64,000 bases of DNA. It comes from Lachnospiraceae bacterium XBB1006. GTDB taxonomy: Bacteria > Bacillota > Clostridia > Lachnospirales > Lachnospiraceae. Numbering within the stretch: the stretch's first letter is position 1; each line of letters begins with the position of its first letter. Position numbers and translations under genes: made by a program. The notes under the pieces were generated by a model. It did no database searches and was not told the DNA's origin. It saw nothing but the letters and a program-made list of their open reading frames with translations. Location of the stretch: assembly GCA_900115795.1 (NCBI GenBank), contig FOXT01000004.1, forward strand, positions 124,001 to 188,000, in the 5' to 3' direction. Positions 53,279 to 62,934 of the stretch are shown one piece after another.

Positions 53279-54268
53279 TTACTTTTTTCTGACACTTTTC
53301 ATCATTTGCTTCATATAAGATGCCATATGTGTACCATTATCCGCGCCCATAACAATAAAAATATAGCGCTCTTTTTTCTTTGTTTCCGCTAACAAAACAA
53401 AACATCTTCCCGCATTATAAGTCGTACCGCTTTTTCCGCCCAAAACCTTATAGGAACTCGGCACCTTAAAAGACCCCGTCAGAAAACGATTTCCGGATTC
53501 ATAGGTCATTGCTTTCTCGTACCCACTTGCACGATGAATGGTAATTGTTTTCTTTTTTGTACCAATAATCCTTAGAAAACGCGAATCTTCGCAGGCTTTT
53601 TGCATAATTAAATACAAATCATAAACGGTTGTATAATGATTTTCATCATGGATTCCGTTTGCATTTACAAAATGACTATGGGTAGCCCCCAATTCCTTTG
53701 CCGTCTGATTCATTAACTCAGAAAACGCCTCAACCGAGCCACTTACATGTTCCGCAAGTGCTTTTGCCGCGTCGTTTCCGCTCACCATCATGAGACCATA
53801 CAGAAGGCCTTCTACAGACACTTCATCACCTTCATTCAAACCAGCCCGACTTGCTCCCGCCGGAAGCATAACCGCTTCTTTACTAATTACAACAGAATCT
53901 TTTAGTTTTGCATTTTTTAATACCAAATAGGCCGTCAAAATTTTCGTCGTACTAGCCGGATACACTTTTTCTGTAGCATGAAAGGCGTAAGGCGTTTCTT
54001 TCGTCGTCAAGTTAAACACTCCCCCCGCTTTCACATACTCGGTATCGACTGTCTTCGAAAGAATATCTGTCTCCGGCACTTCACAATAAGTTGCGCCCAA
54101 ATAATCCATATTCGCTGTATCGGATGATATACTCTTCTCCTCACTGGTAACTGCATAGGAATCATATGGTTTTTCTAATGCTTGTTTTTCCTTACATCCG
54201 GTCAATGATGTTATGCACAAAAACACGGACATCAGCACACATACACTTTGTTTATTTGTACATTTCAC
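53279..54268 (-). CDS. D-alanyl-D-alanine carboxypeptidase, lipoprotein form
   Basis: A 329-residue S11 family serine peptidase that trims cell-wall pentapeptides. The N-terminal signal ends in a lipobox (Leu22-Thr-Gly-Cys25), so it is lipid-anchored and not held by a C-terminal helix as in DacA. Active-site motifs: Ser106-Thr-Thr-Lys109 (SxxK), Ser163-Gly-Asn165 (SxN) and Lys279-Ser-Gly281 (KSG). It starts with a GTG overlapping mgsA by 17 bases, with GGAG upstream. Last gene of the mre-min operon. Confidence 0.92.
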   Translation of the reverse strand: MKCTNKQSVCVLMSVFLCITSLTGCKEKQALEKPYDSYAVTSEEKSISSDTANMDYLGATYCEVPETDILSKTVDTEYVKAGGVFNLTTKETPYAFHATEKVYPASTTKILTAYLVLKNAKLKDSVVISKEAVMLPAGASRAGLNEGDEVSVEGLLYGLMMVSGNDAAKALAEHVSGSVEAFSELMNQTAKELGATHSHFVNANGIHDENHYTTVYDLYLIMQKACEDSRFLRIIGTKKKTITIHRASGYEKAMTYESGNRFLTGSFKVPSSYKVLGGKSGTTYNAGRCFVLLAETKKKERYIFIVMGADNGTHMASYMKQMMKSVRKK

Positions 54269-54647
54269 GCCACTCCATGTCTCCTCTGTCCAATGATTTA
54301 ATCAATAATTCCGCACTGGCCAAATTAGTTGCCAACGGAATATTATGCATATCACATAATTTAACAATGATATTAACATCCGGCTCATGATTCTTTGGTG
54401 ATAACGGATCTCGTAAAAAAATCACCAAATCCATTTGATTATGTTCAATCTGTGCACCCAACTGCTGGTCTCCCCCCAGATGTCCCGCCAGATATTTGTG
54501 AACCGTAAGGTTCGTCACTTCCTCCACCAGACGTCCGGTAGTGCCTGTAGCGTACAAATCATTCTTACTCAATATACTTCGATAGGCGATGCAGAAGTTC
54601 TGCATTAATTTCTTCTTTGCATCATGTGCAATTAAACCAATATTCAT
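54252..54647 (-). CDS. mgsA: Methylglyoxal synthase
   Basis: A 131-residue enzyme converting dihydroxyacetone phosphate to methylglyoxal. The family blocks are IGLIAHDAKK at the start, ATGTTGRLV (33-41), AGHLGGDQQLGAQI (54-67) and VIFLRDPL (75-82), with the catalytic Asp in GGDQQ. The ATG overlaps the rodA stop by one base, so it is in the cell-wall operon. Confidence 0.95.
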   Translation of the reverse strand: MNIGLIAHDAKKKLMQNFCIAYRSILSKNDLYATGTTGRLVEEVTNLTVHKYLAGHLGGDQQLGAQIEHNQMDLVIFLRDPLSPKNHEPDVNIIVKLCDMHNIPLATNLASAELLIKSLDRGDMEWREMYK

Positions 54648-55768
54648 TATCGTACCCCCGATCTATATTTTCTAGGTTGCAGTGCAACATTTAAAACAAG
54701 TCCGATTCCGATATACATGGATACCAGTGACGTAAGTCCGTAACTGACAAACGGAAGGGTCAATCCGGTATTCGGCATCAATCCGGTATTTACGCAAACA
54801 TTTACAAATGATTGCATGGCAATAATGGATGCCACACCAACTGCAATCAGTCTTCCCTGCATATCTTTTGCTCGTTTTGCTATCCAAATGCATTCCAATG
54901 TAATAAATAGCAGCATAACGATTACAAACGCACAGCCTAAAAATCCAAGCTCTTCGCCGATAATCGCAAAAATAAAATCCGTATGCTGCTCTATTACAAA
55001 TCCACCATTCTTAAGAGATGCTGCTTCTGAATTAAACAATCCCTTTCCAAATAGCTGCCCGGAACCGATTGCAATAATAGAATTGGACTGTTGCAGTGCT
55101 TCCGAAGGATAATCTTCAGGACGCAACCAGGCAACAATTCGTATATACTGATGGTGGGCCAAAAAGGTTTCTCCCTTCGTTAAAATCACATTCAATAATA
55201 CAATAATCATCGGAACCGTTACTGCAATTACACCACCCACAATTTTCCAGCTCAAACCGGCTGCAAACATCATAAATGCAAACATCATCGTAGTAACAAT
55301 TGTTGTGGACAAGTCCGGCTGTTTTAAAATCAGCACTAACGGAATTCCAACCAAAAACAGGCTTAACATAATCGTTTTTAATTGATTAATATGTTCATAG
55401 TGCTTTCCAAAGTAATACGCAAAAAACAGAATAATCAATATCTTTGCCAACTCAGAAGGCTGGAATTTAAAGCTTCCAATTTGAATCCAACGTTGGGCTC
55501 CTTTGGCACTATCACCAAACATAGGAAGCATGATAACCGCTAACATGCATACATTAAAAACATAAATCGGCCATGGCAATTTCATATAATACTCATAATC
55601 AATCAGCGACGTAAAGACCATAACCACGACACCTAGTATCATACCAATAATCTGTTTTGTTTGATATCCCGGATTTGCACTACCAATTACCAAAATACCA
55701 AAAATATTCAAAATCATCACTTCAATTACCAATCGAAATTTGTAATTTTTAACCTTATACTTTAACAT
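54647..55768 (-). CDS. rodA: Rod shape-determining protein RodA (SEDS glycosyltransferase)
   Basis: A 373-residue polytopic membrane protein with about ten helices. SEDS blocks: GSFKFQPSELAKILIILF, KQPDLSTTIV, GSGQLFGKGLF and the C-terminal TGLTLPFVSYGLTSL. It lies in one operon with mreBCD and PBP2, the elongation machinery, so it is the RodA of the cell. Its partner is the PBP2 at 56879. Confidence 0.95.
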   Translation of the reverse strand: MLKYKVKNYKFRLVIEVMILNIFGILVIGSANPGYQTKQIIGMILGVVVMVFTSLIDYEYYMKLPWPIYVFNVCMLAVIMLPMFGDSAKGAQRWIQIGSFKFQPSELAKILIILFFAYYFGKHYEHINQLKTIMLSLFLVGIPLVLILKQPDLSTTIVTTMMFAFMMFAAGLSWKIVGGVIAVTVPMIIVLLNVILTKGETFLAHHQYIRIVAWLRPEDYPSEALQQSNSIIAIGSGQLFGKGLFNSEAASLKNGGFVIEQHTDFIFAIIGEELGFLGCAFVIVMLLFITLECIWIAKRAKDMQGRLIAVGVASIIAMQSFVNVCVNTGLMPNTGLTLPFVSYGLTSLVSMYIGIGLVLNVALQPRKYRSGVR

Positions 55769-55787
55769 TGTAATTATCCTTTTATTC

Positions 55788-56015
55788 CTACTTTACGCTA
55801 TGTTTATGTTCCTTAACAGGAACACGAATAAATAATGTAGTTTCCTCATCCTGCAGCACTGATATAGACATACGTTGTTCGTCTACGTCATAGTATTTTT
55901 CAAGCACCCGCCCCACATCCTCTAATGCCGCTTCAAAAATAGCCTGATTACTTCCAACACGATCTGCCGACAAAACACGCATAATACGCTTTTTTGAATC
56001 ATAATATAATCCCAT
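55788..56015 (-). CDS. minE: Cell division topological specificity factor MinE, divergent
   Basis: A 75-residue protein next to minD. SKKRIMRVLSADR matches the anti-MinCD segment KERLKLVLIHDR. The rest (YYDVDEQRMSISVL then TLFIRVPVKEHKH) matches the topological-specificity domain. The N-terminal membrane-targeting helix is only a few residues long. The ATG at 56015 follows GGTAGGTG; the longer frame to 56060 overlaps minD. Confidence 0.82.
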   Translation of the reverse strand: MGLYYDSKKRIMRVLSADRVGSNQAIFEAALEDVGRVLEKYYDVDEQRMSISVLQDEETTLFIRVPVKEHKHSVK

Positions 56016-56023
56016 AAGCACAC

Positions 56024-56812
56024 CTACCTTGCCAGGATCTGAGCAATCCGATAAAACCAACCTGCATTTGCATAAGAAATGGATATCGGAATCGTTTCAC
56101 CCAAAAGACGTTTACATATCTTCCCATAGCATACTCCGGAATGAGTATGCGTACAAAGCAGCGGCTCTCCTTTGGTCAATGCCACATGTACTGCTTCATC
56201 CTCCGGAACCACACCTAATAGCGGGATATCTAATACTTCTTGTACGTCTTCCGGAGACAACATGAACCCTCGCCTCACCAAATCAATATGAACACGATTA
56301 ATGAGCAATTGTAAATTCTCCTTGTATCGTTCCCCCAATAACGAAATAACGCGATCTGCATCTCGTATCGCTGACACCTCAGGAACCGTAACAAGAATTG
56401 CACGATCTGCCACTTGCGTTGCTGCTTCAAATCCCTTCCCAATCCCTGCCGGACAGTCCAAAATGACATAGTCAAATTGCTTTCGAAGTTCTTCTGTCAA
56501 CTCTCGCAAACGTTCTACATATTCCAATACATCCTTACGGTATGGTGCTGCCGGTATGAGATACAACTCTGGCTGCCGCCTATCTTGAATCAACGCCTGA
56601 CGTAACCGACAGGTATAAGACAATACGTCCGTCAAATGATAAGCAACCTGCTCCTCCATTCCTAAAACAACATCCAGGTTTCTCAAGCCGCTATCTGTGT
56701 CAATTAGAACAACTCGTTTGTTTAGTCTGGCTAATCCAAAGCCTAAATTAGCAACCGTAGTAGTTTTTCCTACTCCGCCTTTTCCAGAAGTAACAACCAT
56801 TACTTCCCCCAT
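56024..56812 (-). CDS. minD: Septum site-determining ATPase MinD
   Basis: A 262-residue ParA-type ATPase. The deviant Walker A is SGKGGVGKTTT near residues 9-19, the switch DTDSGLRNLD is at 38-47, and DCPAGIG (near 118) is the switch II/Walker B region. A C-terminal amphipathic stretch (GWFYRIAQILAR) can be the membrane-targeting sequence. minC is not in the window between these genes. The start has GAGGAGGAG upstream. Confidence 0.94.
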   Translation of the reverse strand: MGEVMVVTSGKGGVGKTTTVANLGFGLARLNKRVVLIDTDSGLRNLDVVLGMEEQVAYHLTDVLSYTCRLRQALIQDRRQPELYLIPAAPYRKDVLEYVERLRELTEELRKQFDYVILDCPAGIGKGFEAATQVADRAILVTVPEVSAIRDADRVISLLGERYKENLQLLINRVHIDLVRRGFMLSPEDVQEVLDIPLLGVVPEDEAVHVALTKGEPLLCTHTHSGVCYGKICKRLLGETIPISISYANAGWFYRIAQILAR

Positions 56813-56878
56813 ATCAGTCTCCTCCTCTTCTTTACCAATCTTAGTCTCTTTGGTATGTTCACGAAGGAGAACCAGCTC

Positions 56879-59722
56879 TTAATCCAAGGTTCTTCCACCG
56901 GTTACTTTGGTAGCTTGTCCGTCAATAACGTCTTTTTCTTTAAAGTAATATTTTATTATATTAGAAGAAACCTCTGCGGCATTGGACGAAGAATAACCAA
57001 ATGGGATTCTAGTTGCAATGGCCAGCTTCGGATTCTTATAAGGCGCATATCCTATAAATAGTGCATGGCTGGGACGTGTTTTAATCTGCTGCGCAGTACC
57101 GGTTTTACCCGCCACTTTTGTTTTTAATCCCTGAAATATTGCCATATTATCACATACCATACGCATTCCTCGATGAATTGCATCCCATGAGGATTCCGGA
57201 ACTTGCGTTATTTTACGTTTTACCTTTGGCATAAACGTCTTAATTTCTTTACCATTCGAATTCTCTACACTCTTTAGTAGCGTTAGATTATACACATTTC
57301 CTGAATTTGCAATAGCCGTTGCATAACGTGCAAGACCGATTGTCGTGTAACTATTATTACTTTGACCAATCGCAGCCATAACCGGAAACTCTGTTGCACA
57401 ATGCGGTGTATTCTCGGAAATCTCAAGACCTGTTTTTTCTGTAAGTCCAAACAGATCTGCATATTCCTTTATTTTACGTATACCCTTCGCGTCATTGTAC
57501 TTACCATTCGCCATACTTAAACGATATCCTACTTCATAGAAAAAGTAGTTACAAGAATCCCTTAACGCACCGGAAACATTTATGCTTCCATGCGTTGCAT
57601 GACTTGAACGATAAATCCAACACTTTGGTTCATTACTTACTTTCTTAAATACACCCTTATCTTGAATTGTTGTACTGGTGGTAATAACGCCTTCCATCAA
57701 TCCTGCGACCGAGGATAATGGCTTAAAGGTGGAACCCGGTGCCGTTTCCTGTTGGGTTGCAAAATCGTAAAGTGGTGTTGCATTATCCGCCAATAAATCA
57801 TTGTAATATTGCGAATCAACCACATTAGCCATCTTATTATTATCATATCCGGGATAAGACACGCATGCCAGCACTTCACCCGTCTGCGGATTGATAATAA
57901 CCGAAGAACCGGAGCAAGGATCGAGTGCAAGTTGCGCCGGTGTGATTTCCAATTTCTTAATCTTACGTTTCAAGAAATCATATGCTGTGATCCTGCTATT
58001 CTTTAAACTATCCATTTCCTTATCATTCTGCGCAAGAACATCCTGCTCATACAAAACAAGACAAATCTGACGTCCGGAAATTTCATCATCATAAATCATA
58101 TACTTATAAATAAGCTTATGAAACTCTTTTTCCCCTTTCAGCATGCCAACAATCTTATCCACGAGCGCTTGATACACTTCCTGAGAATCCGAATAGGTAT
58201 TCTTGTCTGCATCTGAAATGGTCTTTCTATCAATCCAATTTTTGGAAATACAATATATCAAAAATTTGCGCAGGCTAATCTTCCCTGCTACATACTTCTG
58301 GTACGTAGTATCTTCGCGATCAATCGCATCCGCATTAATTATTTTATTATCCTTAAGCATGGAATAGATATAATTCGAATAATCCTTCATCGAATCATTT
58401 AATTCTTTTCCAGGCGTATTTCCGTTCTTTAACTCTCTTCGAACCTGATTAACAATCTTTTTATACTTTATTTTGAATTTACGGTAGATATCCGATTCAT
58501 TCGTCATTGCATCTTCTTCCGAAAATTCATCAATGTCCACTACATTGTTATCAATCAATGCAAAATACACATCATAAATAGGAATGACTACATCCCCCGA
58601 TGTGCTTTGCGCACCCGCATGATAAGCCCGTACATTTCGAATACTGTTATGAAGAACGCCTGCTATTTCCTGTTCTAGCAATCGATAAACCGTCTTTTGC
58701 AAATTATAGTCAATAGAAACCTTTACGTTGTTACCCGGACCGGGCTCCTTGCGATAAATCATATCAACCACTTTTCCGTATTTGTCTACGTAAAATGCCT
58801 CTTTTCCTTTCTTGCCCTTCAAATACTTCTCCATAACCTGTTCTATACCGGATTTACCAACCGAATCATTCATGGAGTATGATGAATCCTCTTTCGATAA
58901 TTCGTCATATTCCGGTTGAGATATTTTACCGATATATCCTGTAATATGGCAAAACGCCTCGCTGTCCACATACTTACGAATGGTATTCTCTTCTATGGAA
59001 ACACCTTGTAAATCACTTAAATTCTCATTAATGGCAGCTACCGTTTCCTCACTAACATCACTTGCAATAGTCGTAGAAACGTATTTCTGATAATAGTTTG
59101 CTGAAAGTCCGTAGCGAATCAATGCAACTTCGTACGCAAGACGTGTATTATATTTCTTGGAAATCTCGTATTTCTTGTACATCAAGTATTCCATCGTCTG
59201 CTTCGCACTGGCAGTTGCCTCATTGAACCCAAGCTCCTTATTTACACCCAGTTCATCTACCGTCAGCTTTCCAAACACATCTGCCAAAAATCGTAATCGT
59301 GCCGTACCGGAAACCGAATACTCAAATCGATTATTGTTATATACAATATTAAAACTATTATCCGGCATATCTCCACGTGACTCTAATATCTGAATGGTAT
59401 TCGCTATAACCGTATTCAGTGATTCGGAACGGGATTTTGCGGAATCATAGGTACCGTTATCTTCAATAACCACCGAATAGGCAAGTTCATTATATGCCAA
59501 TACCTTGCCATTACGGTCCAGAATATTTCCCCTGGCCGCTGCAATTTCACGTTTCTTTTCAATTTTAATTTTATAATTTGTTAAATAATCCTCGCCCTTA
59601 ACGACTTGCAAAACAAACAATCGCTGCAATAAAATGCCGGACAAAACAATCATCACAACCGTAATTGTTAACAATCTGGATTTTGCAAGCCTTTGCAAGA
59701 ATGCTTTCCATGAATTAACCAA
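56879..59722 (-). CDS. mrdA: Penicillin-binding protein 2 (class B, enlarged)
   Basis: A 947-residue transpeptidase for side-wall elongation. One membrane helix is at 15-38, the PBP dimerisation domain follows, and the transpeptidase has Ser664-Lys667 (STFK), Ser723 (SCN) and Lys873 (KTG). About 220-250 residues rich in Lys, Asp and Tyr (about 370-590) are inserted between the pedestal and the catalytic domain, so the protein is about 250 longer than typical PBP2. It starts with a TTG overlapping mreD by 8 bases after GAGGAGAG. Confidence 0.92.
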   Translation of the reverse strand: MVNSWKAFLQRLAKSRLLTITVVMIVLSGILLQRLFVLQVVKGEDYLTNYKIKIEKKREIAAARGNILDRNGKVLAYNELAYSVVIEDNGTYDSAKSRSESLNTVIANTIQILESRGDMPDNSFNIVYNNNRFEYSVSGTARLRFLADVFGKLTVDELGVNKELGFNEATASAKQTMEYLMYKKYEISKKYNTRLAYEVALIRYGLSANYYQKYVSTTIASDVSEETVAAINENLSDLQGVSIEENTIRKYVDSEAFCHITGYIGKISQPEYDELSKEDSSYSMNDSVGKSGIEQVMEKYLKGKKGKEAFYVDKYGKVVDMIYRKEPGPGNNVKVSIDYNLQKTVYRLLEQEIAGVLHNSIRNVRAYHAGAQSTSGDVVIPIYDVYFALIDNNVVDIDEFSEEDAMTNESDIYRKFKIKYKKIVNQVRRELKNGNTPGKELNDSMKDYSNYIYSMLKDNKIINADAIDREDTTYQKYVAGKISLRKFLIYCISKNWIDRKTISDADKNTYSDSQEVYQALVDKIVGMLKGEKEFHKLIYKYMIYDDEISGRQICLVLYEQDVLAQNDKEMDSLKNSRITAYDFLKRKIKKLEITPAQLALDPCSGSSVIINPQTGEVLACVSYPGYDNNKMANVVDSQYYNDLLADNATPLYDFATQQETAPGSTFKPLSSVAGLMEGVITTSTTIQDKGVFKKVSNEPKCWIYRSSHATHGSINVSGALRDSCNYFFYEVGYRLSMANGKYNDAKGIRKIKEYADLFGLTEKTGLEISENTPHCATEFPVMAAIGQSNNSYTTIGLARYATAIANSGNVYNLTLLKSVENSNGKEIKTFMPKVKRKITQVPESSWDAIHRGMRMVCDNMAIFQGLKTKVAGKTGTAQQIKTRPSHALFIGYAPYKNPKLAIATRIPFGYSSSNAAEVSSNIIKYYFKEKDVIDGQATKVTGGRTLD

Positions 59723-60233
59723 ATTTACTTGCTCTCCTCTTTTCGTAGCTTTCCAAACGCTGATTAATCTTCAAAATGATTAAATACAATAAGATGGATA
59801 CCACTAAGGTATACACCAGTTCCGGAACCATAATATTGACAACATAATATCCAATCTTTAAGTCCCCCCGGAACAAAAACAGCAAAACATAAATAACAAT
59901 GTTTAGCACAAAATCACTTAATGCAATCATAATCATAGGAAGTTTCACGTCGTCCGGAAAAAATTCCTTTCGGAAACATCCATTGAAATACCCTATTAAC
60001 ATATACAGTAGGGCATATAAGCCCAATACTTGTGGAAAATATAAATCTACAAATAATCCGCTGATAAAGCCAATAAAAATTCCTTCTCGCTTCCCATTCA
60101 TGAACCCAATGGCTGCAACTAAAATCACCAATAGGTTCGGACTAACCGATCCAATTTCCAGACTTTTAAAAACAGTTATTTGTAAAACAAAACATATAAT
60201 ACATAATCCAATTTCAACAACTTTTCGAAGCAT
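59715..60233 (-). CDS. mreD: Rod shape-determining protein MreD
   Basis: A 172-residue membrane protein with about five helices. Typical MreD features are SVSPNLLVILVAAIGFMNGKREGIFIGFISGLFVDL and the family GLYALLYMLIGYF block. The ATG at 60233 is one base after the mreC stop; the longer frame runs into mreC. It links MreC to PBP2 and RodA. Confidence 0.93.
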   Translation of the reverse strand: MLRKVVEIGLCIICFVLQITVFKSLEIGSVSPNLLVILVAAIGFMNGKREGIFIGFISGLFVDLYFPQVLGLYALLYMLIGYFNGCFRKEFFPDDVKLPMIMIALSDFVLNIVIYVLLFLFRGDLKIGYYVVNIMVPELVYTLVVSILLYLIILKINQRLESYEKRRASKFG

Positions 60234-60234
60234 A

Positions 60235-61104
60235 TTAGTTATACTCTTTCTTCTCCATAATGACCAAGACTTCTTCCAAATGTTCAAAATCCACCACTGG
60301 TGTTATCGTTCCGGATTTGGTCAGATTATTCGAATCTGTTTTTATGGTGGTAACATATCCAACCAGGATTCCCTCCAGATACTTATCACTGATATTAGAA
60401 GTAACAACCTGTTCTCCCTCTGTGACTTTATCCTTTGGATCCTTGAGCGTATCAAACGGAATCACCTGATCTTGATTCATTGTCATTAGATTACCGCGAA
60501 TAATACAATAATCCGATGTAGAGATCATCATTCCACTAAAATTACAAGTATCATTGATAATGCTGGTTACTGTCGCACTATGTCGTCCAACAGCAGTAAC
60601 ACGTCCAACCAATCCACTACCGGCAATCACATTCATATCCACTTCAATTCCGTCTTTACTTCCCTTATCAATGACAAAGGAATCAAACCAGTTTCCGGCG
60701 TCCTTTGCAATGACGCGTGCTCCTGTTTTCTTGTAACTTGGATATTTCTGATCCAATTCATATAATTTCTGTAGGTTCTCCAACTCGTACTGTTTAAGCT
60801 TTAGGGTAGAATTTTCCGTTGTCAGCTCGTCTATCTGCTTATGAAGACGTTCATTTTCTGCAACAACCTTGCTTAAATTTTTCAATTCATCCTTACGATT
60901 CGTAAGTACCTGTCCTATCTGATTCAATCCACGCTGCATTGGTCCAAAAACATAATCTGCAACGTTCTTAAGCGGACCGCCATTAATATTAAACGTAAGA
61001 CTTACGAACATACTGATACAACAAATACCAATCAGGGTGAAAAAGATATTTCTTGTTGAAAAACGCATCTTATTTTTACCGGAACGTTTTCTGTTTCTTC
61101 TCAA
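60235..61104 (-). CDS. mreC: Rod shape-determining protein MreC
   Basis: A 289-residue periplasmic scaffold. A basic N-terminus, one membrane helix (about 17-37) and a coiled coil (65-100) precede the MreC beta domains. Typical blocks are VIAKDAGNWFDSFVIDKGSKDGI and GSGLVGRVTAVG. The start is a TTG at 61104 with GAGGGT upstream; an ATG at codon 13 is also possible. Confidence 0.93.
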   Translation of the reverse strand: MRRNRKRSGKNKMRFSTRNIFFTLIGICCISMFVSLTFNINGGPLKNVADYVFGPMQRGLNQIGQVLTNRKDELKNLSKVVAENERLHKQIDELTTENSTLKLKQYELENLQKLYELDQKYPSYKKTGARVIAKDAGNWFDSFVIDKGSKDGIEVDMNVIAGSGLVGRVTAVGRHSATVTSIINDTCNFSGMMISTSDYCIIRGNLMTMNQDQVIPFDTLKDPKDKVTEGEQVVTSNISDKYLEGILVGYVTTIKTDSNNLTKSGTITPVVDFEHLEEVLVIMEKKEYN

Positions 61105-61124
61105 TTTCGTACCCTCGTTATTCT

Positions 61125-62141
61125 CTAGTTATACACTTTCTTCTTTAAATTATATGCCAAAGAAGAAAATTTCTTTTCAGAAATAATCACATTCAATCCT
61201 CTTACCACACACTGCTCTGCGTTTTCAGAAAGATTCACTTTAATATTGGTCATCTCAGAAATCAGCTTGTCTATATCGTGAAGATTGCTGGTTCCGCCTG
61301 CTAAATAGATTCCCTGCCGGATAACATCTTTTGCAAGCTCCGGTGGTGTCTTCTCCAAAATCATCTTTATGGATGTGCAAATGGAATTTAACGGCTCCTT
61401 CATTGCCTCATTAATATCTTCAGAGGAAATCTCGGTTTCAACCGGCAATCCGCTAACAACATCACGTCCCACAACAATCTGTGTTCCATAATCATTTCCA
61501 ACCGCACTTCCTAATTCAACCTTTAATCCAGAAGCTGTCTTCTGACCGATTACCAGGCTATATTTCCGCTTAATATGTGTAGTAATCGCCTCATCAAGGT
61601 TATTACCGCCTACACGTAATAAATCACTTAATACAAGACCGCCAAGTGACATCAGCGAAATCTCGGTTGTATCAGCTCCCATATCCACCACCATTACTCC
61701 GGTAGGCTCGTTAACATCAAGTCCAAGCCCAACCGCACATGCAATCGGTTTTTCACAAAGCATAACGCTCTTCGGACGCATTTTACTTTTAATAAACAAT
61801 TCGTAGAACGAGCGCTTCTCAACCTCCGTAATATCGGTTGGAACTGCTACAACAAATTCACAATTCTTCGTATGATTCTTCGCATTCTTCTCCACAAACT
61901 GCTCCGCCAAGCGTTGCATATTATTAAAATCTGCGATTACACCATTAATAACCGGAAACGATACTTTAATAATACCCGGTGCCTTCTCATACATGGCATA
62001 AGCATCATCTCCAAAGGCATACAATTCCGTTTTATTACGAATTGCAATGGTATTCTTCTCGATTAAAACCTTGTCCTCTCCCTTAGAAAACATTTTCATA
62101 TTGGCAGTACCTAAATCTACCCCAAATATATTATTTGCCAT
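61125..62141 (-). CDS. mreB: Rod shape-determining protein MreB
   Basis: A 338-residue actin-like ATPase. The phosphate-1 loop is GVDLGTANMKMF near 4-15, phosphate 2 VVDMGADTTEISL near 150-162 and the adenosine motif YLAGGTSNLHDID near 285-297. The canonical DLGTANT is slightly changed to DLGTANM. It is preceded by radC and followed by mreCD, the conserved order. Confidence 0.93.
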   Translation of the reverse strand: MANNIFGVDLGTANMKMFSKGEDKVLIEKNTIAIRNKTELYAFGDDAYAMYEKAPGIIKVSFPVINGVIADFNNMQRLAEQFVEKNAKNHTKNCEFVVAVPTDITEVEKRSFYELFIKSKMRPKSVMLCEKPIACAVGLGLDVNEPTGVMVVDMGADTTEISLMSLGGLVLSDLLRVGGNNLDEAITTHIKRKYSLVIGQKTASGLKVELGSAVGNDYGTQIVVGRDVVSGLPVETEISSEDINEAMKEPLNSICTSIKMILEKTPPELAKDVIRQGIYLAGGTSNLHDIDKLISEMTNIKVNLSENAEQCVVRGLNVIISEKKFSSLAYNLKKKVYN

Positions 62142-62152
62142 TTCTTATCCTC

Positions 62153-62839
62153 CTAAAGCAACTTGCATTCTTTCATGCTAGTGTATGTATTATCTCCAAC
62201 TATGATATGATCTAATAACTGGATTTCCAACAATTCACCGGCGAGCTTTACCATTTCTGTAACCGCAATATCCGCCTCACTGGGCGTTGGATCCCCACTT
62301 GGATGATTATGAATCAAAATCAAATACACTGCGTTATATTCCAATGCTTTTGAAAAAATATCCTTCGCAGATATCAAGGAAGCATTGGTTGTGCCCACCG
62401 ATAACTGTTCTTCTTTAAGAAATCCATTCCTGCCATCAAGATAAATTGCATATAAATGTTCTTTCTTTAAGAAGCGCATTCTTGGGTGAAACCGCAAAAA
62501 AACATCTTGCGGGTGACAAAAGCATTCTCGCTTGCCAACCGGCAATGCATTTATACGATTCGCTAACTCCACCATACATTCCATCTGCATGGCCTTCACC
62601 TTACCAATCCCAGGCAATTGCATAAGCTCTTTTCTATTTAACTTAGCAATACTTCGCAAATCGCCGCCCTTCGCATTTAATAGCATCGTGGACAACTGTA
62701 CTACCGAAAGCTCCTTACTTCCTGACTTTAGCAATACACCCAATAGCTGTGCATCCGTTAAATAACTTGCTCCTTTTTCCCAGCAGATGAAATATGGCTG
62801 CTCAGAACTGGGTAATTGTTTCATATTCTCTTTTTTCAT
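62153..62839 (-). CDS. radC: DNA repair protein RadC (JAB/MPN domain)
   Basis: A 228-residue protein with a helix-hairpin-helix (LMQLPGIGKVKAMQM, near 68-82) and a JAMM metal site (LIHNHPSGDPTPSEAD, near 173-188). Despite its name the biochemical role of RadC is not settled. The radC-mreB order is widespread in Firmicutes. The start has AGGAGG upstream. Confidence 0.94.
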   Translation of the reverse strand: MKKENMKQLPSSEQPYFICWEKGASYLTDAQLLGVLLKSGSKELSVVQLSTMLLNAKGGDLRSIAKLNRKELMQLPGIGKVKAMQMECMVELANRINALPVGKRECFCHPQDVFLRFHPRMRFLKKEHLYAIYLDGRNGFLKEEQLSVGTTNASLISAKDIFSKALEYNAVYLILIHNHPSGDPTPSEADIAVTEMVKLAGELLEIQLLDHIIVGDNTYTSMKECKLL

Positions 62840-62897
62840 GGTATCCTCCTAAAACGGGTGCATACCATTCTCATAATCTAAAAAATCATCACCTATT

Positions 62898-62906
62898 ATT
62901 TTATCA
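62898..62906 (-). promoter_or_regulatory. Extended -10 of a possible radC-mre promoter
   Basis: On the minus strand TGATAAAAT lies about 60 bases before radC. No good -35 is visible. Confidence 0.4.
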
Positions 62907-62934
62907 TACTTGACAAACGATGTATAGAAGCAAA

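Noticed and set aside
59899-60489. 196-codon plus-strand frame over mreD and mreC
   Set aside because: Long but antisense to two certain genes; no ribosome binding site or promoter.
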